Of a DNA stretch of 64,000 bases, positions 45,331 to 55,097 are shown one piece after another. Made by a program: the position numbers and the translations under genes. The stretch spans positions 3,027,547 through 3,091,546 of the forward strand of contig NZ_CP123897.1 of assembly GCF_029910655.1 (NCBI RefSeq). The letters run 5' to 3'. The DNA comes from Methylomonas sp. UP202 (GTDB lineage: Bacteria > Pseudomonadota > Gammaproteobacteria > Methylococcales > Methylomonadaceae). Numbering within the stretch: position 1 is the first letter of the stretch; the number at the start of each line of letters is the position of its first letter. The notes beneath the pieces were generated by a model. It had not been told where the DNA came from, did not search any database, and saw only the letters and a list, made by a program, of their open reading frames with translations.

Positions 45331-45668
45331 TCGACACACCGGCGCAGATTTGGGTGGCGGTGGAGCCGATCGATATGCGGCGCGGCCTGGATGGCTTGTC
45401 GGCCGTCGTTCAGCAGAACCTGGGGCATTCGCCTTGCGCCGGATCGGCCTTTATCTTTCGTAACCGAGCTGGCAACCGCTTGCGGCTGTTGCTGTGGGAT
45501 GGCAATGGCGTGTGGTTGTGCCAGCGCCGTTTGCATCAGGGCAGTTTTGTCTGGCCCAAAGCGGATGACAAGGTATTCGCGATCAGTCAGGTGCAGTGGC
45601 AATGGTTGATTGCTGGCGTTGACTGGCAACGGCTATCGGCAAAATGCCAACCTGATTGGCAGGTCTGA
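45318..45668 (+). CDS. tnpB: IS66 accessory protein TnpB
   Basis: This 116-residue protein has the TnpB signature: IWVAVEPIDMRRGLDGLSAVVQ, FIFRNRAGNRLRLLLWDGNGVWL and FVWPKADDK. The frame is complete. Its function in IS66 transposition is not fully known. Confidence 0.93.
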   Translation: MPGLIDTPAQIWVAVEPIDMRRGLDGLSAVVQQNLGHSPCAGSAFIFRNRAGNRLRLLLWDGNGVWLCQRRLHQGSFVWPKADDKVFAISQVQWQWLIAGVDWQRLSAKCQPDWQV

Positions 45669-45750
45669 CGTGGTGAAAAGACCCGTTTAAAATCCTACTC
45701 CAATCCAGTCATATCAAGGCCTATAGGGCTATTGCGGTATAATAGCTGCC

Positions 45751-47343
45751 ATGAATCCGCTCGCTAAACTCGATCAATTGGACCTGGAATCGGCTGCCAA
45801 AACCGAGGTAGCGGCACTGATTCAATCGTTGATCGAACAGGCGGAACGGGATGCTAAACTCATCCAAGCCAAAGACCTCAAAATCGCTGCGCTGACGCAC
45901 GAACTGGCCTACTACAAGCGCATCCGTTTCAGTACCCAAAGCGAAGCCTTGGCGCCATTGCAACGCGATGTGTTCGAGGAAACCTGGAATACCGATATCT
46001 CGGCCATCGACGCGGAAGTCGAACAACTGCAAGACGATAGCCCTTGTGAAACGGTAGCCCGCCCGAAACGCCCGCGCGCCGGACGTCAACCCTTACCCGA
46101 GCATTTGCCGCGCATCGAACATCGCCACGAACCGGAATCCTGCAGCTGCGGCCAATGCGGGCGAGACTTGGTCAAGATCGGCGAAGACGTCAGCGAACAA
46201 CTGGACGTCGAACCCGCCAAGTTTTTCGTGCATCGGCACATCCGCCCACAGTACGCCTGCCGAGCCTGCGAAACCATCACGGCCGCGCCGATTCCACCGG
46301 CGGTGATCGACGGCGGCATGGCAGCGGTTGGTTTATTGACCTGGGTGCTGATCGGCAAATTCCTCGATCACTTACCGCTTTACCGGCTGGAACAAATCGC
46401 CGCTCGGGACGGCGTGATCTTATCCCGCTCCACGTTGGCGGATTGGGTCGGCCGCCTCGGGGTCGCTTTGCAACCTTTAGCTGATCGACTAGCCTGGCAT
46501 CTGCTACAGCGCGATTGTCTACATGCCGATGAAACGCCGGTACCGCAGCTCGATCCTGGCAACGGTAAAACCAAGAAAGCCTATCTATGGGCTTATCGCA
46601 GCAACGATTTACAACCAGGCCCCAAGATCATCATCTTCGATTACCAAGCCGGTCGCAGTGGCCGGCATGCGCAGCAGCTTTTGCAAGACTGGCATGGTCA
46701 GCTCGTCGTTGACGACTATGGGGGCTATAAAGCCCTGTTTGCCGCTACCCGCGCGCATCCCGAAACCCAATACATCCTCGAACCGTGTATCGAACTAGCG
46801 TGTTGGGCGCATGCGCGCCGGAAATTCTTCGATCTGTTCCAGGCCAGTCAGAGCCCTGTGGCGCAAGAAGCCCTGAACCGCATCGCCGAGCTGTATGCCA
46901 TCGAAGCCGAAGGCCGGGATATGGCAGTCGACGAGCGGCAACGTCTGCGCGTCGAAAGAAGTCTCCCGGCGCTGACAATCTTGCATGACTGGTTGCAACA
47001 AATCCGCCTGAATACCGTGCCTAACAGTGCAACGGCCAAAGCGATCGATTACAGCCTGAAACGCTGGCCAGCTCTGACGCGTTACGCCGAAACCGGCGAT
47101 CTGCCCATCGACAATAATCCCGTCGAAAACAGCATCCGCCCCATAGCCTTGGGAAAAAAGAATTGGTTGTTCGCCGGTTCCGAACGCGCCGGACAACGGG
47201 CGGCCGTCATTCAAACCTTGCTCGGCACTGCCAAGCTCAACGGCCTCGATCCCAGCGCCTGGCTAAAAGACACCCTGGAAAAACTCCCCACCTGGCCCAA
47301 TAGCCGCATCGACGAATTGCTGCCGTTCAGTAACATGGATTAA
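45751..47343 (+). CDS. tnpC: IS66 transposase TnpC
   Basis: This 530-residue DDE transposase is complete. It has an N-terminal leucine-zipper-like region, a zinc-finger (CSCGQCGRDL and ACRACETIT), the catalytic DDE regions (CLHADETPVPQ and VVDDYGGYKALF), and the C-terminal LPIDNNPVENSIRP. In contrast to copy A there is no frameshift, so this copy is probably active. Confidence 0.95.
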   Translation: MNPLAKLDQLDLESAAKTEVAALIQSLIEQAERDAKLIQAKDLKIAALTHELAYYKRIRFSTQSEALAPLQRDVFEETWNTDISAIDAEVEQLQDDSPCETVARPKRPRAGRQPLPEHLPRIEHRHEPESCSCGQCGRDLVKIGEDVSEQLDVEPAKFFVHRHIRPQYACRACETITAAPIPPAVIDGGMAAVGLLTWVLIGKFLDHLPLYRLEQIAARDGVILSRSTLADWVGRLGVALQPLADRLAWHLLQRDCLHADETPVPQLDPGNGKTKKAYLWAYRSNDLQPGPKIIIFDYQAGRSGRHAQQLLQDWHGQLVVDDYGGYKALFAATRAHPETQYILEPCIELACWAHARRKFFDLFQASQSPVAQEALNRIAELYAIEAEGRDMAVDERQRLRVERSLPALTILHDWLQQIRLNTVPNSATAKAIDYSLKRWPALTRYAETGDLPIDNNPVENSIRPIALGKKNWLFAGSERAGQRAAVIQTLLGTAKLNGLDPSAWLKDTLEKLPTWPNSRIDELLPFSNMD

Positions 47344-48342
47344 ATCATAGCGGCAACACGTTGACGATGTGGTGGGGCTAGCCGCTTACCGCGAACTAGG
47401 GTCGGTTGCCCATGTGCCGCAAGTCGCGCTCACTGAATTGGTTGCCAATGCCTGGGATGCTGGCGCATCGCGTGTTGACATACAAATACCGGAAAAAGTC
47501 GGAGACAACTTGACGGTACAGGATGATGGTCACGGCATGACTGCGGCGCAATTCAGTAAACGCTGGATGACATTGCGTTATGACCGTCTAAAACATCAAG
47601 GTGAGGATGTTGAATTTCCGGCTGGTCGTTCTGCTCATCAACGTAAAGCTTATGGTCGTAACGGCGTTGGGCGACATGGCTTGCTCTGTTTTGGCGATGA
47701 ATACCAAGTTGAGACTTGGCGGGACGGGGCCTTAAGCACTTTCCTTGTCGGCACGGAGTCCGGCCCAAGCCCCTTTGTATTACGCAACAAAGAAACAGGA
47801 AGCCGTAACGGCAGCGGCACCCGCCTTATCGTACGAGTTGAACGACATCTACCCGATCCGGAAGAAATCTTGACATATTAGCCGCCAAATTTATTCATGA
47901 TCCCGAATTCGAAATTCGCGTCAATGGCAGTAGCCTTCCCATGCAGGACTTGGAGGGTATCGTCAGCAGAACCGAGATTGATTTTGGCGGTGGCAATACG
48001 GCTACGGTGATCGTTATCGACTCCACCTGTGTAAATCATTCTTCGGTTCATCAAGGCATTGCATTTTGGGTAAAGCATCGACTGGTCGGCACTCCATCCT
48101 GGGCAGTTGGGCAAATCCATAGCTTTGACGGACGCACCCGTTTTGCTCGCCGCTACAAGGTGATTGTCGATACCCACGGATTCGAAAGCGAAGTGGAACC
48201 GGATTGGACCAGCTTCAAAAAGACTGAACGAGTACAAGAGCTGTTCAAAAAGACTACGGCGCGAATTATTGAAGTGTAAAGTGGCCCCCGAAATCCGGAC
48301 AGTAGTTTAAGCTATGCCCTGACTGAAAATAATAGGCGGGAA

Positions 48343-48636
48343 ATGAGCGAAAGCAAACGGAAGATATTTACAGGTGCGCAAAAGGCCAAGGTTGCGTTGG
48401 AAGCGGTGAAAGGCACAAAGACGATCAATGAGATCGCCCAAGAGCACGGCGTGCATCCCACCCAGGTCAGTCAATGGAAGAAGGAATTGCTGGATAATGC
48501 CGGCAGTCTGTTTGAAGGCAAGCGCGGCCCCAAATCGGTTAATGCGCAGAATGATCCAGACCGGCTTTACGCCAAGATCGGGCAACTGAATATGGAGCTG
48601 GACTGGCTTAAAAAAAAGTCTGGGATCAGCCTGTAG
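48343..48636 (+). CDS. IS3-family OrfA
   Basis: This 97-residue protein has the helix-turn-helix KGTKTINEIAQEHGVHPTQVSQWKKELL and a C-terminal leucine zipper. At 48610-48617 an A8 run precedes the stop, a normal slippery site for -1 frameshifting into OrfB. Confidence 0.92.
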   Translation: MSESKRKIFTGAQKAKVALEAVKGTKTINEIAQEHGVHPTQVSQWKKELLDNAGSLFEGKRGPKSVNAQNDPDRLYAKIGQLNMELDWLKKKSGISL

Positions 48637-49532
48637 AGGCGCGCCAAACCTGGATAAGGCCGGATGATGAGTTGCCGTTATCCAGGCAATGCGCCTTGCT
48701 CAAGGTCACGCGTTCCGTGGTGTACGAGCAGAAAAAGCGTTTGCTGAAAGCTGTAGATGAAGAAGAATGTCTGTTGCTGCGCTTACTTGATGAGGAATAT
48801 ACGCGGCACCCTTTTTATGGTTCTCGGCGGATGACGAAGTATCTGCATGGCTGTGGCTATGCGGTTAATCGCAAGCGAGTTCAGCGCTTGATGCAAACCC
48901 TCGGATTGGCGGGCATGGCGCCGGGTCCCAATACCAGCAAGTCGCATCCGCAGCATAAGACTTATCCGTATCTGTTGAGGGGCGTCGACATCATCCGGCC
49001 CAACCAGGTGTGGAGTACCGACATCACCTATATTCGGCTACCGCGCGGCTTTGTCTATCTGGTGGCGATCATCGATTGGTACAGCCGCAAGGTACTGGCA
49101 TGGCGATTGTCGAATACCCTGGACGCCGGGTTTTGCGTGGACTGTTTGGACGAAGCCATCAAGGCCTATGGAGCGCCCGAGATCTTTAATAGCGACCAGG
49201 GATCGCAATTTACCAGCGACGCTTTCACCGGCGTATTGATCGAGCACGGCATCACGATCAGCATGGACGGACGAGGTCGGGCTCTGGACAATATTTTTGT
49301 CGAACGGCTATGGCGAACGGTGAAATACGAAGAGGTGTATTTGAAACAGCACGGTAGCCTGCAGGACTTGTTGATGGGATTGACTCGCTACTTCATGTTT
49401 TACAACGAGGAGCGGCTGCATCAATCCTTGGGTTACGAAACGCCAGAGGTGGTGTATCGAACGGCGACGGGCGGCGGCGCCAAGATCGTGGATAAATTTA
49501 ACGAGGTACAGGAAGCGTCAGCTCTTGTATAG
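48610..49532 (+). CDS. IS3-family transposase OrfB part
   Basis: The DDE integrase domain has WSTDITYIRLPRGFVYLVAI (first Asp), NSDQGSQFTS (second Asp) and the Glu in DNIFVERLWRTVKYEEV. An ATG-like start at 48672 exists, but the frame is open from the A8 slippery run, so it is most likely made as OrfAB by frameshifting. The gene is intact. Confidence 0.9.
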
Positions 49533-50626
49533 AAGAATTGGGACAGCGCCATTCAGCTGGAGTATGAACAGGGCTCTATCTTAAACCGAGCAATAATTTG
49601 TCTGGACAATGGGGTCCACTTTAGTGGCGGCAAGCATTGCCGAGGACATTATTGAAGAATCCTTGGAAGATGCCCTTACTGAAAACCGGCTGGAACTTGC
49701 CGGTTTAGGTAGAGGAGCTCAATATGAAGTCACTGAATTTACCAAAGCGATTGCCCAGGCTCATCCTACGGTATCCCCGGATTTTCTCGCCACAGCGGTG
49801 AATGCTGTCATTAACCTGGAAAAAACCAAGAGTGGCGCGGCGCTACTGCAAAAACTGTCGGCTCTGCCGGCCGATGATATTGACAGTCTCGACCGACTGC
49901 TCGACGAGTGGTCAGTTAAAGACGCTCTGCGGGTTCTCGATGAAATAGACAGTCGTTTAAGCGTTATTGAAACGATCAGAAGAATTTCAGGCGATCCAAA
50001 TACCGATGAACTGCATACATTACATCCGTTGGTACTTCGTTCACGCTGGCTGTTTGGCCCAGAATTCGAATCAGAGGAATATTGCTCAAATGTCAGTTTG
50101 CAAACAGTAGCTAAAGAGCTTTTCAAAAACACCACGGCTGAGTTTGATAATCCCAAAAAGCGTCCAGATATTGTCGTTTTGCCTGATAAAACCACTATTC
50201 AGCTAACGGGGATCGAATCATTTGATGTTGCCGACCCAACGGTTTCTCGCATTCAAAATATTCTGGTTATTGAACTTAAAAAGGGCGGATTTTCGATAAC
50301 TCGAAATGAGGTCAATCAAGCCGATGGCTATGTGCAAGACATTGCAAACTCTGGATTCATCAGTGGCTCACCGTATATTTGCGCCTGGGTGGTTGGGGAA
50401 ACCATTGTAAAAGGACTAGCAACAGACAAGAAGGTTAGTGATTCAATACGGGGAGAATATGGTCGTGTTAGAGCAACCACATTCAGCCAATTGGTTGGTA
50501 CTGCGAATTTGCGATTGATGAAGCTTCGAGATCGTCTAAAAAGCAGATATGGCGAGATGCCCACCGACGGCTTGTTGGAACGCGTCCTTGGTAAGCCATA
50601 TCAAAACATTCTTCCGTCAGAATGAA

Positions 50627-51715
50627 TTAACTTAACCCACGATTCTTTTCTATCAACAAACCTGAAAACCGATCCGAATTTGGCATCTCAATTCCCCAAG
50701 GATAAGGATTTTCGGTTTGTGCGCGTTGGTATTGGTAAACGATCATTACAGGCATATTCCGTGGCGCATAGCAGCTTCCTAATCGCATCGTTAGTACGCT
50801 AGGCGCAGCCAGAGCCAGGTGGATTTTGCGAATTCCCATTCCTTGCATTGCGGCAATTGCCTGCATGAATTGCTGCATGATGTTTTGAATCGAAGCTTCG
50901 CTAATAACTCGGCCAGGATAGGCTCCGTCCAATTTCACCTCAACAATCGGCAAATTAGGAAATGATACTGCCAATTCGTTCCTGTCTATTGGATATGAAA
51001 TGGACATGGCGCAGACTATCTCGTCACCGTTGATAGATGAAAAATCCACAGGCGCTAATGCATCGACATCGACTCCGTCGTTCGGTGAAGTCCAGCGTAA
51101 CTCTTTACGATCCCAATCCATCCAATTGATAGCACTTTCCGAGGCAAGCAATGTGCCGGTTAGGAATAAAACAGGCACCGGCGCTAGGCCTCCCGCATAA
51201 ACAACAAGGTCATTTCGATCACGCCCATCTTTTGCAAATTTGAGTTGTTGCGGTAGAAGATTTACTAAATCTATTGCAGCTTGTCGCTGGGTTTTAGTAC
51301 CGTCAATTTGATTTCGAACATCGATTAACAGTGCATGACGCGCGCCCAACACACGGCGCGGGATTGCTGACTCAAGGGTCGTGTCAACCGACTGAGTCAG
51401 TCCGCGTAGCTCAATTGCAATAACTCGCTTGCGGCGTTGATCCTGGAAAAGCTGCCACGAAAACCATAGACCTATAGCGATCAGCACTGCACCGATAGCC
51501 AAACAACCAGCGCTGATCCACCATTCCGTATCAGCGGTAGCGAGTTGGCCTTCAACATACTCTTGTTCCGAAGCACGCGCACCGAAGTTTAGTTTTACAT
51601 CAAATGTGGAGCCTGCTGCCATTAAGAGCGCGCCGGTTCCAACCAACTTACCGGCAGGGGATCTACGGAAATACAATTCCAATAAATCTAAAAGGCGGTG
51701 GATTATTTTATTCAT
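50627..51715 (-). CDS. CBASS effector: TM-SAVED protein
   Basis: This 362-residue protein has two hydrophobic segments (about residues 22-38 and 65-87) and a C-terminal SAVED-type domain (YPIDRNELAVSFPNLPIVEVKL, then IRKIHLALAAPSVLTMRLGS, ending VYQYQ). SAVED domains bind the cyclic oligonucleotide made by the CD-NTase; the membrane part would then disrupt the inner membrane. I chose ATG 51715; it overlaps the Cap3 gene by 8 bases. This is the last gene of the CBASS operon and is convergent with the damaged ATPase gene, one base away. Confidence 0.87.
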   Translation of the reverse strand: MNKIIHRLLDLLELYFRRSPAGKLVGTGALLMAAGSTFDVKLNFGARASEQEYVEGQLATADTEWWISAGCLAIGAVLIAIGLWFSWQLFQDQRRKRVIAIELRGLTQSVDTTLESAIPRRVLGARHALLIDVRNQIDGTKTQRQAAIDLVNLLPQQLKFAKDGRDRNDLVVYAGGLAPVPVLFLTGTLLASESAINWMDWDRKELRWTSPNDGVDVDALAPVDFSSINGDEIVCAMSISYPIDRNELAVSFPNLPIVEVKLDGAYPGRVISEASIQNIMQQFMQAIAAMQGMGIRKIHLALAAPSVLTMRLGSCYAPRNMPVMIVYQYQRAQTENPYPWGIEMPNSDRFSGLLIEKNRGLS

Positions 51716-52208
51716 GGGGGAAATATCCAAGCAAAACTAAAGGGGAACCGGATTTGGCAAACCAACAACCTATACTGCGCGTGCCAACAATTAAATAAAG
51801 GATTCCATCAACAGCGAATTTACCGGTCGCCAAAACATTACAACAATCTTCTAAATCAGTTTGGGAGGGCGTTGGGTCAAGTTCAAGATGTGTATGCCAC
51901 AATCCAAGCTGGGTGCCCCGTCCATCCGTAATACGATTCCATTCAATCGCTTCTTGTTGATGGCGTGGTCCACGATAAAAACTGGTGCGGCTACGGCGAT
52001 CTCCTCGGCCTGGAGTTGTCGCGAATTCGCCCAATAAGCCTTCCGTTTCGTTATCGACAAATCCCAACAATAGCCCCCCAGCTTCTCTCGACCAAAATGA
52101 GCGCTGAGCCCATTTAGACAGCAGATCGATCAGTTTCGGGGACAATGAGCCAGAACAACTTTCGTCAAGACGCCAAACGATATGCCCGGTACTCAAGCGC
52201 TGCAACAT
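51708..52208 (-). CDS. cap3: CBASS Cap3, JAB/JAMM-type isopeptidase
   Basis: This 166-residue protein carries the complete JAMM metalloprotease motif: Glu42 in EAGGLLLG, His105 and His107 in GLWHTHLE, Ser115 and Asp118 in PTPSQTDLED. In type II CBASS, Cap3 removes the CD-NTase from conjugated targets. The ATG at 52208 has GGAG upstream; GTG at 52214 would be an alternative. It overlaps Cap2 by 16 bases. Confidence 0.9.
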   Translation of the reverse strand: MLQRLSTGHIVWRLDESCSGSLSPKLIDLLSKWAQRSFWSREAGGLLLGFVDNETEGLLGEFATTPGRGDRRSRTSFYRGPRHQQEAIEWNRITDGRGTQLGLWHTHLELDPTPSQTDLEDCCNVLATGKFAVDGILYLIVGTRSIGCWFAKSGSPLVLLGYFPHE

Positions 52209-53824
52209 GGGCACTCCGGGTGTGTGAAATCTGATGACGACAGGAATGTAGGAATACGCTGAGACCTCAGCGCCCAGTAGGTGTCTGACGGGCTAATATT
52301 GGCATTTTTGGCCTGCGTCGTATCGCCCACCCAACGAGAATAACCAAGCATTTGGTTTATGACATGTTCAGCGGCAATTAACGCTGTACGCGTTGCATCA
52401 ATCGACGTGTATGGCGTGAAAGCCCCGCAGCCCGTCAATTGTCGGGTCACAACTTGGCCAGGCTTGATTAAGGCTGTTCGCATACTTGCTATTGGTTGTT
52501 GTGTTTCCGGATCGATATAGAGGCAGTCCAAACAGCCAGCGGTACCTGGTTGCATTGCTATCACGTGTCCGCCAAGTCCTACTGCCTCAACACTGGTAGA
52601 AACAATGAGCACGCTCCACTGTTCTCGATATGCCTGGCGTACAATTGCTCGTTCGAGAGGAGCATTACCAGTTGCCAACACGATCGTGTCCACATCGGCA
52701 GGAATACCTTTATCAATCAGACGTTGAATATCCGTGGCTTCCGGAACAATATCGATGCCTGGCATGCGTTCTGCCAAGAAACTTGCTAATGCCTCAACTT
52801 TCTTCTTTGAGATTGCGTCTTTGCCGAGAACGTGGCGGCCAAGGTTATCAGCACTAAAAATGTCATGATCAGCTAACGTAAGTTTGGAAACGCCGGCCAA
52901 CGCTAGATGTTCGGCGACTCGCGAACCAATGGCACCGACCCCCGCGACCAATACATGACGATCAAGAACCGTTCCACCAGTCCGGCGAATGAGATAGTCG
53001 CGATCTTGTCGTTGTAAAAGATAGACAGCGGCTGCCCATGGTTTTTTGTTGCCCCGGTTTCTTCCCCAATACAGTGCTAACAACGCGTGGCCATAGTTGT
53101 TAGCCACGCGCAGGACAAGTCCTTGATGTTTTGGCGAGGTGGCAATCGCATGTTGCGTTTCATCAAGACAATTCAAAAACTGCTGCCACCAATTGGCATC
53201 GAGCTCTGATTTGAGAGGTGGTAGTTGATGAATGGAAACATCGAGTAAACCAATACGAACCTGCTGGCAGTTCACCAAAGCAGTTGAACCTGTATTCACT
53301 CGACGAAGGATAGGTACGGTCTTAAGACCCAATTTTTGATTATGGACTTCAGCATAGACTGCTTGATTTGCTGATAATTGCTCATCGAGCTGGGCAAATC
53401 GGGCGCCAAGATTTTTAAGATAGCCCTCAAGTTCATCGGCAAACAGGGAGAGACGTTCACTGTTCGACATTCCGTGAAATTCACGCAGCAATCTTGTGAC
53501 TTCGGCTAACAGCCAGTTTAGTACCCCTGTGATGTCGTTAGGGTCATAGTCCAGTCCCTCCCGATCACTAACGCAAACATCACCACTGCCACTTATATGA
53601 GGCCATCCCCAAACTGGCAAACTGGTTAACCAGTTTACGGAAGGCAGTCGAAAAAAATCCCAACCGGCCGGACATAGTTCTAGCAACCAAACATGATCGC
53701 CATCTGATAATTCAAACTGCCAAACCGGCTGAGAGTTAGAAAGCCTAAAACTAATTTGCGTTGCGCCAAGCTCAGCCAAAGTGGACGCAACACTGTCAGC
53801 AAATTGTTTCTGTCCCGATGTCAA
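52193..53824 (-). CDS. cap2: CBASS Cap2, E2-E1 ubiquitin-transfer-like fusion
   Basis: This 543-residue protein joins an E2-like domain (Cys84 in SGDVCVSDREG) to an E1/ThiF domain with the nucleotide loop GVGAIG (295-300) and the E1 catalytic Cys466 in TGCGAFTP. C-terminal Cys pairs (CLDC, HPECPCC) would hold zinc. Cap2 conjugates the C-terminus of the CD-NTase to cellular proteins and primes it for signalling. The start ATG at 53824 overlaps the CD-NTase stop by 4 bases. Confidence 0.94.
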   Translation of the reverse strand: MTSGQKQFADSVASTLAELGATQISFRLSNSQPVWQFELSDGDHVWLLELCPAGWDFFRLPSVNWLTSLPVWGWPHISGSGDVCVSDREGLDYDPNDITGVLNWLLAEVTRLLREFHGMSNSERLSLFADELEGYLKNLGARFAQLDEQLSANQAVYAEVHNQKLGLKTVPILRRVNTGSTALVNCQQVRIGLLDVSIHQLPPLKSELDANWWQQFLNCLDETQHAIATSPKHQGLVLRVANNYGHALLALYWGRNRGNKKPWAAAVYLLQRQDRDYLIRRTGGTVLDRHVLVAGVGAIGSRVAEHLALAGVSKLTLADHDIFSADNLGRHVLGKDAISKKKVEALASFLAERMPGIDIVPEATDIQRLIDKGIPADVDTIVLATGNAPLERAIVRQAYREQWSVLIVSTSVEAVGLGGHVIAMQPGTAGCLDCLYIDPETQQPIASMRTALIKPGQVVTRQLTGCGAFTPYTSIDATRTALIAAEHVINQMLGYSRWVGDTTQAKNANISPSDTYWALRSQRIPTFLSSSDFTHPECPCCSA

Positions 53825-54801
53825 GCCGATCTGCCCGAAACGCTCACACCCGATGAAGTCTTTTTAGTAGTGCTCGATTTTTCAGGTACTGGAAAATCTT
53901 CCCCAAACTGCTTTTGCAAAATCTTGCATGCTTCATGAGTATCAGGCTGACTTTCAGCTTCGTTCAAAGCATTTCGCAAAGTTTCCAATCGTTCTTTGAA
54001 ATCCTTCATTTGCGTATCGCTCATCCGTTTGAAGAGGTCGCAATAAGGAGCTACCGGCAAATTTACCACTAAACGGGAAAATCCCCAGTTGGAGAGCATC
54101 TGGTTAATCAAATCCCGTATTGCAATTAGATCACGGGGTTTACCATCAACACTGTCGTATTTGGGCGTGAACCAGTTATAAGCAGCTACGGTTAAACCAA
54201 TGCTAGGAACATTTTTGTGACCAATTTTATTGTCGCGCCAACGTTTTAAAGCACGAACTACGCGGCGAAATTGTTGACGATCATTATCTTTAAACCGATC
54301 AATAATTTTGCTTGTAAGCTCGCGAGCTTCGGATGGTTCCCATATCCGATCTTCCTTTGCATCAGTTTCTCTGCAGCGAGCAAGCTGAGTTTGGCCATTG
54401 CCATTTACACTGTAAACAGCCAAGTCAATATGATGCGTAGCCTCTCCATCCTTGAAATAGGTAACAGTGACGCAAGGGCGACGAATTTTGACAGTACGAT
54501 TGTGACGAGTTAGAGCGTCTCTAACATATTTTTTTAAAGTCAGCGGATCAGGGTAATCTTTAGGAGCGCAATCGAAAATCACCCCAATGTCCATGTCAGG
54601 ATCACCCTCTATGGGACTGATACCCGTATATAAAGCATAACTGCCCTGATTAAAAGTCTCGTATTTAGGGGCATCTTTACTGATATTGTTTTTCAAATCA
54701 TTCAGCAAAGTTTCGCGTCGATCACGTAAAACAGAGCTTTCGTCATAACCGAGCAGGATCGTACTATGAAAATTTTCAAACTGGGTTTGTGCATGAGCCA
54801 T
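53821..54801 (-). CDS. CD-NTase (cyclic oligonucleotide synthase) of CBASS
   Basis: This 326-residue nucleotidyltransferase has the G53-S54 motif in NQGSYALYTG, the metal-binding Asp69-Asp71 in DPDMDIGV and the third Asp126 in HHIDLAVY. It makes a cyclic di- or trinucleotide on phage infection; the exact product is unknown. The C-terminus (...SGVSVSGRSA) is flexible, as needed for conjugation by Cap2. The start ATG 54801 follows an excellent AAGGAGGG ribosome site, better than the longer frame. Confidence 0.93.
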   Translation of the reverse strand: MAHAQTQFENFHSTILLGYDESSVLRDRRETLLNDLKNNISKDAPKYETFNQGSYALYTGISPIEGDPDMDIGVIFDCAPKDYPDPLTLKKYVRDALTRHNRTVKIRRPCVTVTYFKDGEATHHIDLAVYSVNGNGQTQLARCRETDAKEDRIWEPSEARELTSKIIDRFKDNDRQQFRRVVRALKRWRDNKIGHKNVPSIGLTVAAYNWFTPKYDSVDGKPRDLIAIRDLINQMLSNWGFSRLVVNLPVAPYCDLFKRMSDTQMKDFKERLETLRNALNEAESQPDTHEACKILQKQFGEDFPVPEKSSTTKKTSSGVSVSGRSA

Positions 54802-54896
54802 CTTTGCCCTCCTTAAAAAACGGATCATGGGGGCTAGATATGCGAATTCAAGTCTTCAGTTACCCAAGCAAATTGAAAGCCAGTTGTCTAGTAAAA

Positions 54897-55097
54897 TTAA
54901 CGCGGGGCGTAGCCAAGCTGTTTTAGTGATTGTCTGACTTTTCCTGCAACATTTTGCATTCGGCGAGCCTCTTCATCATCAACAGCATGACTGCGAAAAT
55001 CAGCAAATCCAGTTCGCTTTAGAAATTGTGCCAAATCCCAAGCCTGCTGTCTGGATAACGAAACGCTCAAGCATATTTCACCAGAATTTTTAGCCAT
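54897..55097 (-). CDS. Small conserved ICE protein (DUF7706-like)
   Basis: This 66-residue protein begins MAKNSGEICLSVSLSRQQAW and continues LAQFLKRTGFADFRSHAVDD-EEARRM, ending GYAPR. Small proteins with S-x-S-R-x-Q-A-W-x-LAQFLKR are common near conjugative elements. Function unknown. Start ATG 55097 overlaps the upstream gene by 8 bases, so it is translated together with it. It is probably the last gene of the ICE backbone before the CBASS cargo. Confidence 0.7.
   Translation of the reverse strand: MAKNSGEICLSVSLSRQQAWDLAQFLKRTGFADFRSHAVDDEEARRMQNVAGKVRQSLKQLGYAPR

Larger units (their letters stand above)
44968..47389 (+). mobile_element. IS66-family insertion sequence, copy B
   Basis: The 2422-bp element begins GTAAGC (44968) and ends GCTTAC (47389), with 8-bp target duplications CGCGAACT at 44960-44967 and 47390-47397. 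It carries intact tnpA, tnpB and tnpC. Sequence differs clearly from copy A at 6791. The perfect duplication indicates a fairly recent and simple transposition. Confidence 0.95.
48277..49623 (+). mobile_element. IS3-family insertion sequence
   Basis: The 1347-bp element has inverted ends starting TAAAGTGG (48277 and, inverted, 49623), continuing with partial identity to GGACA. It duplicated 3 bp GTG (48274-48276 and 49624-49626). It carries orfA and orfB in the -1 frameshift arrangement. Taking out the element and one GTG joins IIEV to AASIAED in the ATPase gene. Confidence 0.92.
44909..50625 (+). pseudogene. GHKL-ATPase / PD-(D/E)XK-like nuclease protein, broken by IS66, frameshift and IS3
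   Basis: The gene begins at ATG 44909, overlapping the hsdS stop by 8 bases, and is the last gene of the hsd operon. Pieces 44909-44967, 47398-48276 and 49627-50625, with the two insertion sequences and duplicated target bases removed, give 1937 bases. One missing base near 47871 accounts for the broken frame, so the intact form would have 645 residues. The N-terminal part is a GHKL (Hsp90-like) ATPase: LTELVANAWDAGASRVDI (N-box), VQDDGHGMT (G1), GRNGVGRHGLL (G2) and SGTRLIV (G3). The C-terminal third has RPDIVVLPDK and ILVIELKKGGFSITRNEVNQ, a PD-(D/E)XK-like core. It resembles ATPase-nuclease defence proteins but I recognise no named system. Confidence 0.82.
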
